Assembly (NCBI GenBank): GCA_031276635.1
Contig: JAISMU010000181.1
Span: 1-32,749, forward strand
DNA: 32,749 nucleotides
Direction: 5' to 3'
Source: Deltaproteobacteria bacterium
Lineage (GTDB): Bacteria > Desulfobacterota > Desulfarculia > Adiutricales > Adiutricaceae
Shown here: positions 24,582-32,749 of the stretch, in pieces
Position numbering within the stretch: position 1 is the stretch's first letter
How the letters are laid out: each line of letters starts with the position of its first letter
Translations under genes and position numbers: made by a program
The notes under the pieces: generated by a model
Databases searched by the model: none
What the model saw: the letters and a program-made list of their open reading frames with translations, nothing else
What the model was told of the DNA's origin: nothing

Positions 24582-25463
24582 ATGCCCCCATTGAAACCCC
24601 TGGCCAAACTCCTGGCCCTCCTAGCCCTATTGACTGTAACCGTCTGGGCTCCCCTGGCCTTGGCCCAGAGGGCCGCCCCGACCAACCAGACCGCCCCCCC
24701 GGAAAGACAACTCACGGACCAGGAAATTCTGGCGGCCCTGACCAAAGAAGCCGAGAGCGGCAATCCCCAAGCCATGATCGCCCTGGGTCTGGCTTACGAG
24801 CGGTTCGATATCTTTTCGCGCGATTACGGTAAGGCCCTGGAATGGTATAAAAAGGCCGCCGCCAAAAACTCGGCGGAAGGCCATTACTTCGTGGGCTTGT
24901 GCTATATGGAGGGCAAAGGGACGCGGACGGACCTGAAAATGGCCGCGCAAAGCTTTCAAAAAGCCTCCCAAATCGGCCTCCCGCAAGCGGATTACCAGCT
25001 GGCCCTGATGTTCACCCAAGGCTTGGGCGTGGATAAGGACCTCAAAAAGGGCCTTGAATTCCTCGTTAAATCCGCCAACGCCAACTACGGCCCGGCCTTA
25101 AATGAGCTGGGCCTGGTTCACCTCGTTGGCCAGCTGGGCTTTAAGAGAGACGAGGCCAAGGCCTTTGAGCTCTTCAATAAATCAGCCAACCAGGGTTTCA
25201 GTGACGCCATGGAAAACCTCGGGTTCATATTCCGCGAAGGCCTGGGCCGGCCAGTCAATAATGTCCAAGCCCTCAAGTGGTATCTGCTGGCCAGGCTTCA
25301 TGGCGGGGCCAGCCCGGCTCTCCAGGAGACCATCAACGTTGTTCGGGACAAGTTAAAGCCCGAGGAGGTGGCCATGGCCGAGAAAGAGGTCAACGCCTGG
25401 CGCGATAACCAGGCTAAGGCCGCCCAAGAGCCAGCCGCCCCCCGAGCGATCAATGTTAAATGA
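24582..25463 (+). CDS. Exported Sel1-repeat protein, copy 2
   Basis: 293 residues with an ATG at 24582 and GTGGAGAG upstream. A signal peptide (residues 1-28, LLALLALLTVTVWAPLALAQ) is followed by a short linker and about five Sel1 repeats (ALEWYKKAAAKN, AAQSFQKASQIG, GLEFLVKSANAN, AFELFNKSANQG, ALKWYLLARLHG). Sequence and layout are clearly paralogous to copy 1, including the ending (KPEEVAMAEKEVNAWRDN against KPAQIAQAEKDIQAWKDR), but this copy lacks the Lys/Ala/Pro tail. Probably in the same operon as copy 1. The gene ends 2 bp before the terminal repeat of an IS66-like relic. Confidence 0.85.
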   Translation: MPPLKPLAKLLALLALLTVTVWAPLALAQRAAPTNQTAPPERQLTDQEILAALTKEAESGNPQAMIALGLAYERFDIFSRDYGKALEWYKKAAAKNSAEGHYFVGLCYMEGKGTRTDLKMAAQSFQKASQIGLPQADYQLALMFTQGLGVDKDLKKGLEFLVKSANANYGPALNELGLVHLVGQLGFKRDEAKAFELFNKSANQGFSDAMENLGFIFREGLGRPVNNVQALKWYLLARLHGGASPALQETINVVRDKLKPEEVAMAEKEVNAWRDNQAKAAQEPAAPRAINVK

Positions 25464-25465
25464 AA

Positions 25466-26041
25466 GTAACCGTTCACCCACGATAAAAAAAGGGGGGGGT
25501 TGAAATAGCCCCCATGCTTACCAGGGTCAGGCTCTGGATTTTACGGTTCAGAGACTACGTGGAATAAAATGGCTAAAGACCAACGTCAGAGCGCCGCTCC
25601 AGCTCTGACCTCTTGAAGGCTCATTAGTGGACAAGCCGGAACAGGCGCGAAACGGAGTGGGGCCCGGGCCGACCCTCCACATTCCCGAATAAATTGAGAC
25701 GTTCTTTTAACGAATAACCTGGCCTTTATAGGTTTTTATCGGCCCTTCATTCGCAAGCGCTCGTTGGGGACAAAACCCCAAAAACCTTAACCCCGGGCGC
25801 TCCGAGACGGGCCAGAAAACTGAGGGAACAGAAGCGGGCCAAGATCGACAAAATGGTCCCATTTACTCCTCCAGAATTGGGGAAGGTGTCTCAGAATGAG
25901 GCTTCCCAGGGTTTTGACCTGGGCTTTAGGATTTACCAAAATAAGCGGAGGAAGAGTTAAATGAAGGGCTACCTCTGAGGCCTCTTAAGGAGGGTGGGAG
26001 TAGATTTAGCCCTCTTGAGGCCTTCCTAGGCGAACGCTTAC
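25466..26041. mobile_element. IS66-like element relic (no intact transposase)
   Basis: The segment is bounded by imperfect inverted repeats: GTAACCGTTCACCC at 25466-25479 and, on the other strand, GTAAGCGTTCGCCT at 26041-26028 (11 of 14 matching). GTAA at the tip is usual for the IS66 family. The left end also recurs at 19211-19259. The 576 bp between hold no recognisable transposase; a short frame ending near 25959 has no clear match. The flanking octamers (AAATGAAA and TGATTGAG) are not duplicates, so the insertion is old or rearranged. It could instead be a non-autonomous miniature element. Insertion occurred immediately after the second Sel1 gene. Confidence 0.45.
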
Positions 26042-26106
26042 TGATTGAGCCAGTTGAGCCGACCCTCGAGGCCAAACAACAATAATCAAAAAAAAAATCA
26101 AAAAAA

Positions 26107-26136
26107 ACTCCCCAGGGCCGCTGGGGAGTTTTTTTT
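26107..26136 (-). terminator. Bidirectional intrinsic terminator
   Basis: ACTCCCCAG-GGCCG-CTGGGGAGT forms a perfect 9-bp stem, with an A-run before it and an eight-T run after it. It lies just downstream of the coiled-coil gene on the minus strand and works symmetrically for transcripts from the left. It is the clearest intrinsic terminator in the window. Confidence 0.9.
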
Positions 26137-26158
26137 CAGTTTTATTCTCTGAGGGCCT

Positions 26159-27025
26159 TTACAGTTCCACCCCGGCCTGGCGCAACTTGGCCAGGAGGCG
26201 ATAGATCAGAGCTCGCAAGTTGCTGGCCAGCTCCACCGAAAGTTTTTCGCTTGAGAGTTTTTCCAGATCGCTCAACTCCGGGGACACCGCCGTCTTGACC
26301 CGCTTCTTCAGCAGAGTCGCCTCATGTTTGGAGTCAGAGCTGAAGCGGTCGGTGAGCTTTTTCAGCTCCTCGGTGTGCTGATTGGTCATTTCGGTCAGCT
26401 TGCTTTCCAGAATCTGGATCTTCCCTTGGGCCTCCTGGAGTGAGGAAGTTAACCGGCGACACTCTTTTTCCTGCGTCAAGGTCTGGCCCCGCTCGTTAGC
26501 CAGTTTGCGCTCCAAACCATCGACCCGGTTGCCCATATTAATCAGGCTGGAGTTGACGGTCTCAAAATCGCTCGACAAGCGGGTCATTTCCGACTGGAGA
26601 AAATTGTTGTCATTCTCCTTTTGAATAAGCTTGTTTTCCAGTTCCTCGTTGTCGCGGTGCAATTTTTTGGCCTGCTTCTCGTAACTGCCGACCTTCTGGC
26701 TGGCGGTCAAAAGAGCGCTCTCCATTTCCTCGAGCTGGGAGGTCAGGCTGATCAGATCTTTGGTCAGGCGATCCCTTTCCTGCTCCAGATCCTCTTTGAC
26801 CTTGGTGATGGAGCGCATGGCCGAGTCGCTCTGCCTCTGGTGCAGAAGGGACTTTTTGCGCAGATCCGTGAACATGGTTTCCAGATTGCGCAGATAATCC
26901 GACAGAACCCGCATGGCCTGATGCGGGTCAAAGCCAGCTGGCAACAGATCACTGGCCTGCTTTTCCTGGGACGAGTCAATAACTTCCAGGGATGGGGGCC
27001 GAATATTGGAAATGGCCTCGGCCAT
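26159..27025 (-). CDS. Coiled-coil protein of unknown function
   Basis: 288 residues, ATG complementary to 27023-27025, with AAAGGAGA upstream. I do not recognise a family. Residues ~35-240 are almost continuous heptad-like helix rich in Glu, Lys, Gln, Leu and Ser (for example RDRLTKDLISLTSQLEEMESAL, NEELENKLIQKEND), with a short globular N-terminus (PPSLEVIDSS...FDPHQAMRVL) and a C-terminal helix (ELASNLRALIYRLLAKLRQAGVEL). There is no signal peptide or membrane helix, so it is probably cytoplasmic. It is transcribed alone, ends at a strong terminator and is divergent from clpB across a 609-bp gap. It may be a structural, cytoskeletal or scaffolding protein; similarity to known coiled-coil proteins would mostly reflect composition. 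Confidence 0.75.
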   Translation of the reverse strand: MAEAISNIRPPSLEVIDSSQEKQASDLLPAGFDPHQAMRVLSDYLRNLETMFTDLRKKSLLHQRQSDSAMRSITKVKEDLEQERDRLTKDLISLTSQLEEMESALLTASQKVGSYEKQAKKLHRDNEELENKLIQKENDNNFLQSEMTRLSSDFETVNSSLINMGNRVDGLERKLANERGQTLTQEKECRRLTSSLQEAQGKIQILESKLTEMTNQHTEELKKLTDRFSSDSKHEATLLKKRVKTAVSPELSDLEKLSSEKLSVELASNLRALIYRLLAKLRQAGVEL

Positions 27026-27634
27026 TGTCTCAAATTCTCCTTTCGGGCGAGAGCCCCCAGTCCAGGCGCCGCCGGGTCAACCCCAGTGGCCCAGGGACTC
27101 TGGGCTGAAAAACCAAAAAACTTTGAGCTGGTAAAGGGTCAAAAAAATAAACTTGAAAGGGAACCTCAAGATCCGCGGGAGCCTCGGGATTATTGAGGAC
27201 GCCGGCCAAGGAATGAGGCTAGCGGTCAGGGGAAAAAACCGCCCGCGCCAAAGCCTGGCCAAAGCGGCCTCTGGCGACCATAGGCGGTTATCGCGTTACC
27301 TCCCCGCTTCCCCAGAAGAAAGCGCCCGACAATAAACCCACCCGAGCTGAGTTAGGCTAGTTTAACACAAGCCGGGCCTTAAGTTAAGAGCCAGGCGCCT
27401 CCTCATCTATCAGGCTTGACTCAAAAATACCTGATTATCTTTCCAGATTCTGACCAGCTCAGGCCTGGCCCGGGCGAGCTAGGCCTGAGCGGATCCGGTC
27501 TGACTGGCCAGCCGCGGCCAGAGCTGACCTGGGGCTTGACAAGAGCCAGAGGGCAACTTAACTTTGAGAAAGGTTTTAGCGATATAAATGGCCAAATGAG
27601 CTTAATAGCCCCCCAGGCCTCAGGAATAAACCAC
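27026..27634. other. Divergent intergenic region between the coiled-coil gene and clpB
   Basis: No gene is seen. The open frame continuous with clpB from 27416 encodes residues unlike any ClpB. A CTTGAAA at 27152 and a TTGACA at 27536 are possible -35 elements but lack good -10 partners. No CIRCE-type inverted repeat was found. Confidence 0.4.
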
Positions 27635-30262
27635 ATGAGATTCGACAAATTCACCATTAAAAGCCAGGAAGCGGTGGCTGACAGTCAGGCTTTGGCTGAA
27701 AGGCGCAACCATCAGGAAATCACCCCTCTCCATCTGGCCACCAGCCTTCTTCAGCAGCCCGAGGGCCTGATCCGCCCCATCGTGACCAAAGCCGGGGTGC
27801 CCGCGAGCCTTCTGATCTCGGATCTGGAGGCGGAGCTGAATAAGCTACCTATTATCTCGGGCACGGGTTTAGCCAGCTACACCGGGCCGGATCTGAAAAA
27901 ATGCCTGACTCTGGCCATCAACGAGGCCGAGAAGATGCGCGACGACTTTGTCTCCACCGAGCATCTTCTGCTGGGCCTTTTGGACCACCAACAGACCCAG
28001 GCGGCCCAGATCCTCCTGAGTCGCGGCCTGAGCCGGGATCTGATTTTCAAATCTTTAAAGGAACTCCGGGGTCAACAGCGCGTAACTGACCAGAACCCGG
28101 AGGAAAAATACCAGGCCCTGCAAAAATTCTGCCGGGATCTGACCGATGAGGCCCGCCGCCAGACCCTGGACCCGGTCATCGGGCGCGACGAGGAGATCCG
28201 GCGGGTAACCCAGGTTCTCTCCCGCCGGACGAAAAACAACCCCATTCTGATCGGCGAGCCCGGCGTGGGCAAGACCGCCATTGTGGAGGGGCTGGCCCGC
28301 CGGGTGGTTTCCGGCGACGTCCCAGAGACCCTGAAAAACAAGCGGATTCTGGCCCTGGACATCGGTTCCCTAGTCGCGGGCTCCAAATTCCGCGGCGAGT
28401 TTGAGGAAAGGCTGAAAGCGGTCATCAAAGAGGTGGAGGCCTCAGCCGGGGAGATCATCCTCTTTATTGACGAGACCCATCTTCTGGTGGGGGCCGGCAA
28501 ATCCGAGGGCAGCCTGGACGCCGGCAACATGCTCAAACCTCCCCTGGCCCGAGGGGAGCTGCGGTGCGTGGGAGCCACCACCATCACCGAGTACCGCAAG
28601 AACATTGAGAAGGATCCCGCCCTGGAGCGGCGTTTCGCCCCGGTTCTCATTGAGGAGCCCACGGTCGAGGACACCATCAGCATCCTCAGGGGGCTGCGGG
28701 AGCGCTACGAGGTCCACCACAAGGTCAGCGTCACCGACGGAGCCCTGGTGGCGGCGGCGACCCTTTCCCACCGCTACATCACCGACCGTTTTCTGCCGGA
28801 CAAGGCCATTGATCTTATTGATGAGGCGGCCAGCCGGCTGCGCCTGGAAATCGACAGCCTCCCGGCTGAGCTCGACGAGATCCGCCGCCGGATCATGACG
28901 TTGTCCATAGAGCGCGAGGCCTTGCGCAAGGAGTTTGACCAGGGGGCCCGGGACCGGCTGACCAAGTTGGAGAGCGAGTTGGCCCAGTGCCAGGTTAAGG
29001 ACGAGGAGCTGACCCGCCGCTGGCAGGCGGACAAAGACGTGCTGGCCCGGGCCGGGAACCTCAAAGAGGAGATCGAAAAAACCCGCGGGCAGATGGAAAC
29101 CGCCCAAAGGGAGGGCAACCTGGGCCTGGCCGCCGAGTTGCAGTACGGGCGCCTGCCGAGTCTAGAGAGCGAGCTGGAGAAAATCTCCCGCCAGTCCAGC
29201 CAGATGCTCCTCAAAGAGGAGGTCGGCCCGGACGACATCGCCCAAATCGTCGCCAAGTGGACCGGCATTCCAGTAGGCCGGCTGCTGGAGGGCGAGCGCG
29301 ACAAGCTCACTCACATGGAGGAGCGCCTGGCTAAAAGGGTCATTGGCCAGCCTGAGGCCCTCGCGGTGGTGGCCAAGGCGGTGCGCCGGGCCCGCTCAGG
29401 GGTCTCGGATCCCAACCGGCCCATTGGCTCTTTCATCTTCATGGGCCCGACCGGGGTCGGCAAAACCGAGCTGGCCCGGGCCCTGGCGGAGTTTCTGTTT
29501 GACGACGAGGCGGCCATGATCCGGCTGGACATGAGCGAGTTCATGGAAAAGCACTCCGTCTCGCGCCTGGTCGGGGCCCCGCCAGGCTACGTGGGCTATG
29601 AGGAGGGTGGCTATCTGACCGAGGCGGTCCGACGACGGCCTTACAGCGTGGTTCTCTTTGACGAGATCGAAAAAGCCCACCCCGACGTCTTTAACGCCCT
29701 CTTGCAAATCTTGGACGATGGGCGACTGACCGACGGCCAGGGCCGGACCGTGGACTTTAAAAACACGGTCATCGCCCTGACCTCCAACATTGGCGGCAAC
29801 TACCTCGCCGAGGAATCGACCGGTGACCCGCAAAAGACCCGGGAAAAGGTTCTGGCGGCCTTGAAAGCCCACTTCCGACCCGAGTTCATCAACCGGATCG
29901 ATGACCTGGTCATTTTTAACAACCTCGGCCCCGGGGAGCTGCGGGCCATTGTCCGGCTGCAGGTGGCCCTGCTGGCCAAAAGGCTGGCTGACCGGAAACT
30001 CGCCCTGACTCTGACGGAGGCGGCGGTGGATTTTCTGGCCCGGGTGGGATTTGACCCGGTCTATGGGGCCCGGCCCATTAAAAGAGCCATCCAAACCGAG
30101 TTGATGGACCCTCTGGCCATGAGTTTGCTGAATGGCGACATCCTGGACGGCCAGGCCCTGACAGTGGAATTTGACCCGGACGCCGATAAGCTGGTGATCC
30201 GGGCTGGTCAGGGTGAGCATCTGGCCCTGGCCACCCGGGAGGACCCGAATCCGGCTGGTTAA
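27635..30262 (+). CDS. clpB: ATP-dependent disaggregase ClpB
   Basis: 875 residues from the ATG at 27635 ([13 protein letters not shown]), preceded by AGGAAT; this matches the family start. Cytoplasmic hexameric AAA+ chaperone that pulls proteins out of aggregates together with DnaK. Order of domains: Clp N-domain (residues ~1-145, [19 protein letters not shown]), NBD1 with Walker A GEPGVGKT (Lys213), [11 protein letters not shown] and RF arginine-finger region, the coiled-coil middle domain (~400-530, [22 protein letters not shown]...) that separates ClpB from ClpA and ClpC, and NBD2 with Walker A GPTGVGKT (Lys610), [35 protein letters not shown], and the C-terminal domain. All key residues look intact. 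No other heat-shock gene is adjacent. The stop codon lies within a 9-bp hairpin (30251-30275). Confidence 0.96.
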   Translation: MRFDKFTIKSQEAVADSQALAERRNHQEITPLHLATSLLQQPEGLIRPIVTKAGVPASLLISDLEAELNKLPIISGTGLASYTGPDLKKCLTLAINEAEKMRDDFVSTEHLLLGLLDHQQTQAAQILLSRGLSRDLIFKSLKELRGQQRVTDQNPEEKYQALQKFCRDLTDEARRQTLDPVIGRDEEIRRVTQVLSRRTKNNPILIGEPGVGKTAIVEGLARRVVSGDVPETLKNKRILALDIGSLVAGSKFRGEFEERLKAVIKEVEASAGEIILFIDETHLLVGAGKSEGSLDAGNMLKPPLARGELRCVGATTITEYRKNIEKDPALERRFAPVLIEEPTVEDTISILRGLRERYEVHHKVSVTDGALVAAATLSHRYITDRFLPDKAIDLIDEAASRLRLEIDSLPAELDEIRRRIMTLSIEREALRKEFDQGARDRLTKLESELAQCQVKDEELTRRWQADKDVLARAGNLKEEIEKTRGQMETAQREGNLGLAAELQYGRLPSLESELEKISRQSSQMLLKEEVGPDDIAQIVAKWTGIPVGRLLEGERDKLTHMEERLAKRVIGQPEALAVVAKAVRRARSGVSDPNRPIGSFIFMGPTGVGKTELARALAEFLFDDEAAMIRLDMSEFMEKHSVSRLVGAPPGYVGYEEGGYLTEAVRRRPYSVVLFDEIEKAHPDVFNALLQILDDGRLTDGQGRTVDFKNTVIALTSNIGGNYLAEESTGDPQKTREKVLAALKAHFRPEFINRIDDLVIFNNLGPGELRAIVRLQVALLAKRLADRKLALTLTEAAVDFLARVGFDPVYGARPIKRAIQTELMDPLAMSLLNGDILDGQALTVEFDPDADKLVIRAGQGEHLALATREDPNPAG

Positions 30263-30275
30263 GCTGACCAGCCGG
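30251..30275 (+). other. Hairpin overlapping the clpB stop codon
   Basis: CCGGCTGGT (30251-30259) and ACCAGCCGG (30267-30275) form a perfect 9-bp stem with the TAA stop in the loop. A-rich rather than T-rich sequence follows on the plus strand, so it is not a typical intrinsic terminator. It may stabilise the 3' end of the message. Confidence 0.4.
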
Positions 30276-30428
30276 ACCCCAAAAAACAAAAAACCTCGCC
30301 CCCAAATAACCCCGGCGCCGACCAGGCCGGGGCCGGTGAGATCATTTTAAGATCAGCCCCGCCCCCATCCTGGCCGCGCCAACCCGGGCTGATTTTTTAA
30401 TCAGTCAGACATTTCTCAGGGAGACTTC

Positions 30429-31766
30429 ATGTCCGGCTCCACCGACCTCATCGCGGCCATCGCCACTCCTCAGGGCTCTGGGGCCGTCTCCATCATCCGC
30501 CTCTCTGGGCCAGGGCTTTTAGAGGCCCTGGCGAAAATCCTGGTTATCCACACGGACCTGGAGTTCCATCCCCGCTCCCTGATTCTGGGCCATATCCGCG
30601 GGGAAAACGGCCAGATCATTGATGAGGTTCTGGCCGTCTATTTTCCCGGGCCCAACTCCTTTACCGGGGAGGACTGCGCTGAGATTCAGGGGCACGCCGG
30701 GGCGGTTGTCCCCCGCCTGGTTCTGGCCGCCATTCTGGAAGCCGGGGCCCGCCTGGCCCGACCAGGCGAGTTTACCCAGAGAGCCTTCCTCAATAACCGC
30801 CTGAGCCTTGACCAAGCCGAGGCCGTGGCTGAGCTGGTGGCCGCCCAGAGCCAGTCCGAGGCGGTTCTGGCCAATCGGCAGCTAGCCGGGGCCCTAAAAG
30901 AGCGAGTCAACCCTATTGCCGAGCGACTGATCTCTTTGGCCGCCTCCCTCACGGTCATCCTGGACTTTGACGAGCCCTGGGACGCCAACAGCCAACTCAA
31001 TTTGACTCAGAATCTGGCCGCCCTTCGCCAGGACCTGGCCGCCCTGCTGGCCCTGCGCCGGGAGGGCCGAATTTTTCGGGAAGGCTTGAGGATTGTTCTG
31101 GCCGGGCCCCCCAACGCCGGCAAATCCAGTCTTTTTAACGCCCTTCTGGGCTTGGACCGCGCTCTGGTCAGTCCCCGACCCGGCACCACCCGCGACTACC
31201 TGGAGGCCTCTGTCTCCTGGGCGGGGGTCAAGGTGGAGCTAGTGGACACCGCCGGGCTCTGGCCCGAGTCCACTGACGAGCTGGACCAGTTGAGCCAGGA
31301 CCGGGCCCGGGCGCAGATGGGCCAGGCGGACTTGATTGTCTGGCTGCGAGATTTGAGCGCCCCCAACCCCTCGCCTCCCCCTCAGGAAGCCCAGGAGAGT
31401 GGGATTCCCATCCTCGCCGTTTGGGCTAAGGCGGATCTCATCGCTGAGCCGGCCCCGAATAGCCTGGCCATCTCGGCCAAAACCGGCCAAGGCCTCGCCC
31501 AGCTAAAGGATGAGGCGATTAAGCTCCTGGGCCTCAATTTTGATCAGCCCCCGGACCTGGTGCCCAACTTTCGCCACCAAAAAGCCCTGGAGAAGACCAG
31601 CCAGTTGGTCAACGCCGCCGTGAAAGCTTTGGAGGAGGGCGAGCCCCCGGACATCATCACTCTGGAGATCGTGGACGCCCTGGAGACTCTGGGCCAGATT
31701 ACCGGTCGGGTCATGACGGAGGATTTGTTGACCGAAGTCTTCAGCAATTTCTGCCTAGGCAAATGA
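30429..31766 (+). CDS. mnmE: tRNA modification GTPase MnmE
   Basis: 445 residues, ATG at 30429 with AGGGAG upstream. With MnmG it installs the aminomethyl-type group on U34 of certain tRNAs. The N-terminal tetrahydrofolate-binding domain (~1-118: IAAIATPQGSGAVSIIRLSG, PNSFTGEDCAEIQGHAG, ARPGEFTQRAFLNNRLSL) and the helical domain are present. The inserted G domain has G1 GPPNAGKSS (Lys232), G2 GTTRD and G3 DTAG. The G4 motif, normally NKxD, reads AKAD (Ala333-Asp336), a replacement of the base-contacting Asn. The C-terminus FCLGK is the conserved Cys-containing tail. MnmG and the usual yidC/rnpA neighbours are not in the window. The G4 change may weaken guanine specificity, but the rest appears functional. 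Confidence 0.95.
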   Translation: MSGSTDLIAAIATPQGSGAVSIIRLSGPGLLEALAKILVIHTDLEFHPRSLILGHIRGENGQIIDEVLAVYFPGPNSFTGEDCAEIQGHAGAVVPRLVLAAILEAGARLARPGEFTQRAFLNNRLSLDQAEAVAELVAAQSQSEAVLANRQLAGALKERVNPIAERLISLAASLTVILDFDEPWDANSQLNLTQNLAALRQDLAALLALRREGRIFREGLRIVLAGPPNAGKSSLFNALLGLDRALVSPRPGTTRDYLEASVSWAGVKVELVDTAGLWPESTDELDQLSQDRARAQMGQADLIVWLRDLSAPNPSPPPQEAQESGIPILAVWAKADLIAEPAPNSLAISAKTGQGLAQLKDEAIKLLGLNFDQPPDLVPNFRHQKALEKTSQLVNAAVKALEEGEPPDIITLEIVDALETLGQITGRVMTEDLLTEVFSNFCLGK

Positions 31767-32341
31767 AACCAGCTTTTTAACCAAAACGCCTATCGCTTTT
31801 GGCTAAGAAAACATGCCCACCGGGGAGTCTGATGGGTTTAAGCGGGTTTAATCGGATTTATCGGGCCTGACTGTTTTAATAGAACCGAGTCGGTTTAAAC
31901 TAGTCTGACTGGTTTAATCGGGTCTGACTGATTTTCCAAAAGTTAATTTTGCCCTTTAAAATCAGCGGGACTGGACCGTCTGGCCAAGTCTCGCCTAAAG
32001 CCAGAAAAAAACCGCCCGCCGGGCAACTGACTTGAAAAAAGTCGGCTAACCAATCAGCTGAATTGGAAGAAATCCGGCCAGACGATCACCCAACTGTGAA
32101 AAAGCCCGGCCCGCCAATTGACTCTGAAAGTCGTTGAGCCTCGACCATAATCTTCCACCCCGCCCTCCCTTTAAAAACCTCGCCGGTCCAGATTTTCTTT
32201 ACGGCCAGCGGCCATTGCCCAGTCTTTGGACCCCGCCTTTTGCTATAGTAAGAGTTGGAGCGCGTTGCTGGGTTAGCCCGCGGTCTTGATTTTGTTTATA
32301 TTACTAATTTACTTATAATAATTTAAATATAAGGAATATAT
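31767..32341. other. Intergenic region with short imperfect repeats
   Basis: No gene is seen. From about 31828 to 31936 the sequence consists of short imperfect repeats built on TCTGACTGGTTTAATCGGG and GGGTTTAAxCGGG. An AT-rich strip (32286-32341) carries a TATAAT at 32314-32319, with a TTGTTT 16 bp before it, that may serve the next gene. Confidence 0.4.
32292..32319 (+). promoter_or_regulatory. Candidate promoter of the metallo-beta-lactamase-fold gene
   Basis: A perfect TATAAT (32314-32319) lies 22 bp before the start codon, with TTGTTT (32292-32297) at 16 bp spacing. Only the -10 is strong, and it sits in AT-rich sequence. Confidence 0.3.
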
Positions 32342-32749
32342 ATGTCTAAAAAGCATACTTTTAAAACTAAATTTATCCCCGGCCTGACGAACCGCCCTGA
32401 GTTTGGGTCGATGTTCGGGGGGTTTCTGACTGAGTTCGCGGGCCAAAAGATTTTAGTCGATTGCGGGACAGTCTCGGGAGCCGCCAACCTGGTGGCCAAT
32501 CTGCGATCTGAGCTCCAGGGCCAGGACCTGGACCTGGTCCTTCTGACCCACGCCCACCTGGACCACAGCGGCGGGCTGGGGGCCATATTCCAGGCCTGGC
32601 CCAAAACCAGGGCTGTCGTCCACGCCAAGGCCATTGGCCATCTGATCGAGCCAGAGAAATTGTGGCTCGGCACCAAAAAAGTCATGGGGGAACTGGCCAC
32701 GATGTATGGCCAGCCTCAGCCGCTTGATCCCCAGCGACTCATCCCTCAC
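32342..32749 (+). CDS. Metallo-beta-lactamase-fold protein, N-terminal part (cut by window end)
   Basis: The frame is open from the ATG at 32342 (AAGGAA about 7 bp upstream) to the window end, 136 codons. The metal-binding motif THAHLDHSGG (His70, His72, Asp74, His75) marks the metallo-beta-lactamase fold. FGSMFGGFLTEFAGQKILVDCGT before it and VVHAKAIGHLIEP after it are like RNA-processing exonucleases of the beta-CASP group, whose defining domain would lie beyond the edge. The rest of the zinc site cannot be seen. The long preceding gap and its own promoter suggest a single transcription unit. The N-terminus starts MSKKHTFKTKFIPG with no signal peptide. It could equally be another hydrolase of the superfamily. 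Confidence 0.85.
   Translation, partial: MSKKHTFKTKFIPGLTNRPEFGSMFGGFLTEFAGQKILVDCGTVSGAANLVANLRSELQGQDLDLVLLTHAHLDHSGGLGAIFQAWPKTRAVVHAKAIGHLIEPEKLWLGTKKVMGELATMYGQPQPLDPQRLIPH

Noticed and set aside
27152-27158. CTTGAAA upstream of clpB resembling a heat-shock sigma factor -35 box
   Set aside because: No CCCAT-type -10 follows at the proper spacing, and it lies nearly 500 bp from the start codon.
29396-30289. Open frame on the minus strand within clpB
   Set aside because: It is a GC-driven shadow of the NBD2 coding sequence.
1-32749. tRNA, rRNA, CRISPR array or riboswitch
   Set aside because: No cloverleaf-like TTC-G-A arms, regularly spaced repeats or recognised aptamer cores were seen on reading; only a covariance-model search could exclude them fully.

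Overview
The window is one contiguous piece of a GC-rich bacterial chromosome. Its coding regions are rich in GCC, CTG and GGC codons, genes often begin with TTG or GTG, and AT-rich islands separate the gene blocks. The gene content (LemA followed by M48 membrane peptidases, Sel1 and ankyrin exported proteins, a molybdate/tungstate uptake operon next to an excisionase-type HTH regulator with a ligand domain, and AAA-ATPase/PD-(D/E)XK genes common in gut anaerobes) fits a deltaproteobacterium (Desulfobacterota), possibly gut-associated. That placement is inferred from gene style; no rRNA or other taxonomic marker is present. I found no tRNA, rRNA or CRISPR array.

Layout. 1-470: the 3' end of an AAA-ATPase/PD-(D/E)XK gene cut by the window edge. 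761-2032: glgC. 2147-4527: an overlapping pair, an exported ankyrin-repeat protein and a degenerate lytic-transglycosylase-like protein. 5472-9626: lemA followed by three tandem paralogous M48 membrane metallopeptidases. 10623-12386: a complete AAA-ATPase/PD-(D/E)XK gene. 12387-12912: its 3' flank, IS-end-like repeats and an AT-rich promoter region. 12913-15723: polA. About 15850-16200: a remnant of a second AAA-ATPase/PD-(D/E)XK gene with its 3' flank. 16460-19159: a class A penicillin-binding protein. 19211-19259: a solo IS end. 19335-20276 (minus) and 21186-22731 (plus): a probable oxyanion-responsive regulator divergent from modA-modB, with no modC. 22870-23180: a long AT-rich island. 23487-25463: two tandem Sel1-repeat exported proteins. 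25466-26041: a gutted IS66-like element. 26159-27025 (minus): a coiled-coil protein with a clear terminator. 27635-30262: clpB. 30429-31766: mnmE. 32342 to the end: a metallo-beta-lactamase-fold protein cut by the window edge.

Two themes stand out. The first is envelope and protein quality control: LemA with three M48 peptidases, the PBP, ClpB, and exported ankyrin, Sel1 and MltD-like proteins. The second is mobile-element decay in the spacers: two partial or broken AAA/nuclease relatives besides the complete gene, an inverted-repeat-bounded relic whose end recurs 6 kb away, and multi-repeat IS21-like ends. No clearly new defence or biosynthetic system is visible. The most unusual pieces are the triplicated LemA-linked peptidases, the lytic-transglycosylase homologue that appears to lack its catalytic glutamate, and modAB without an adjacent ATPase gene.
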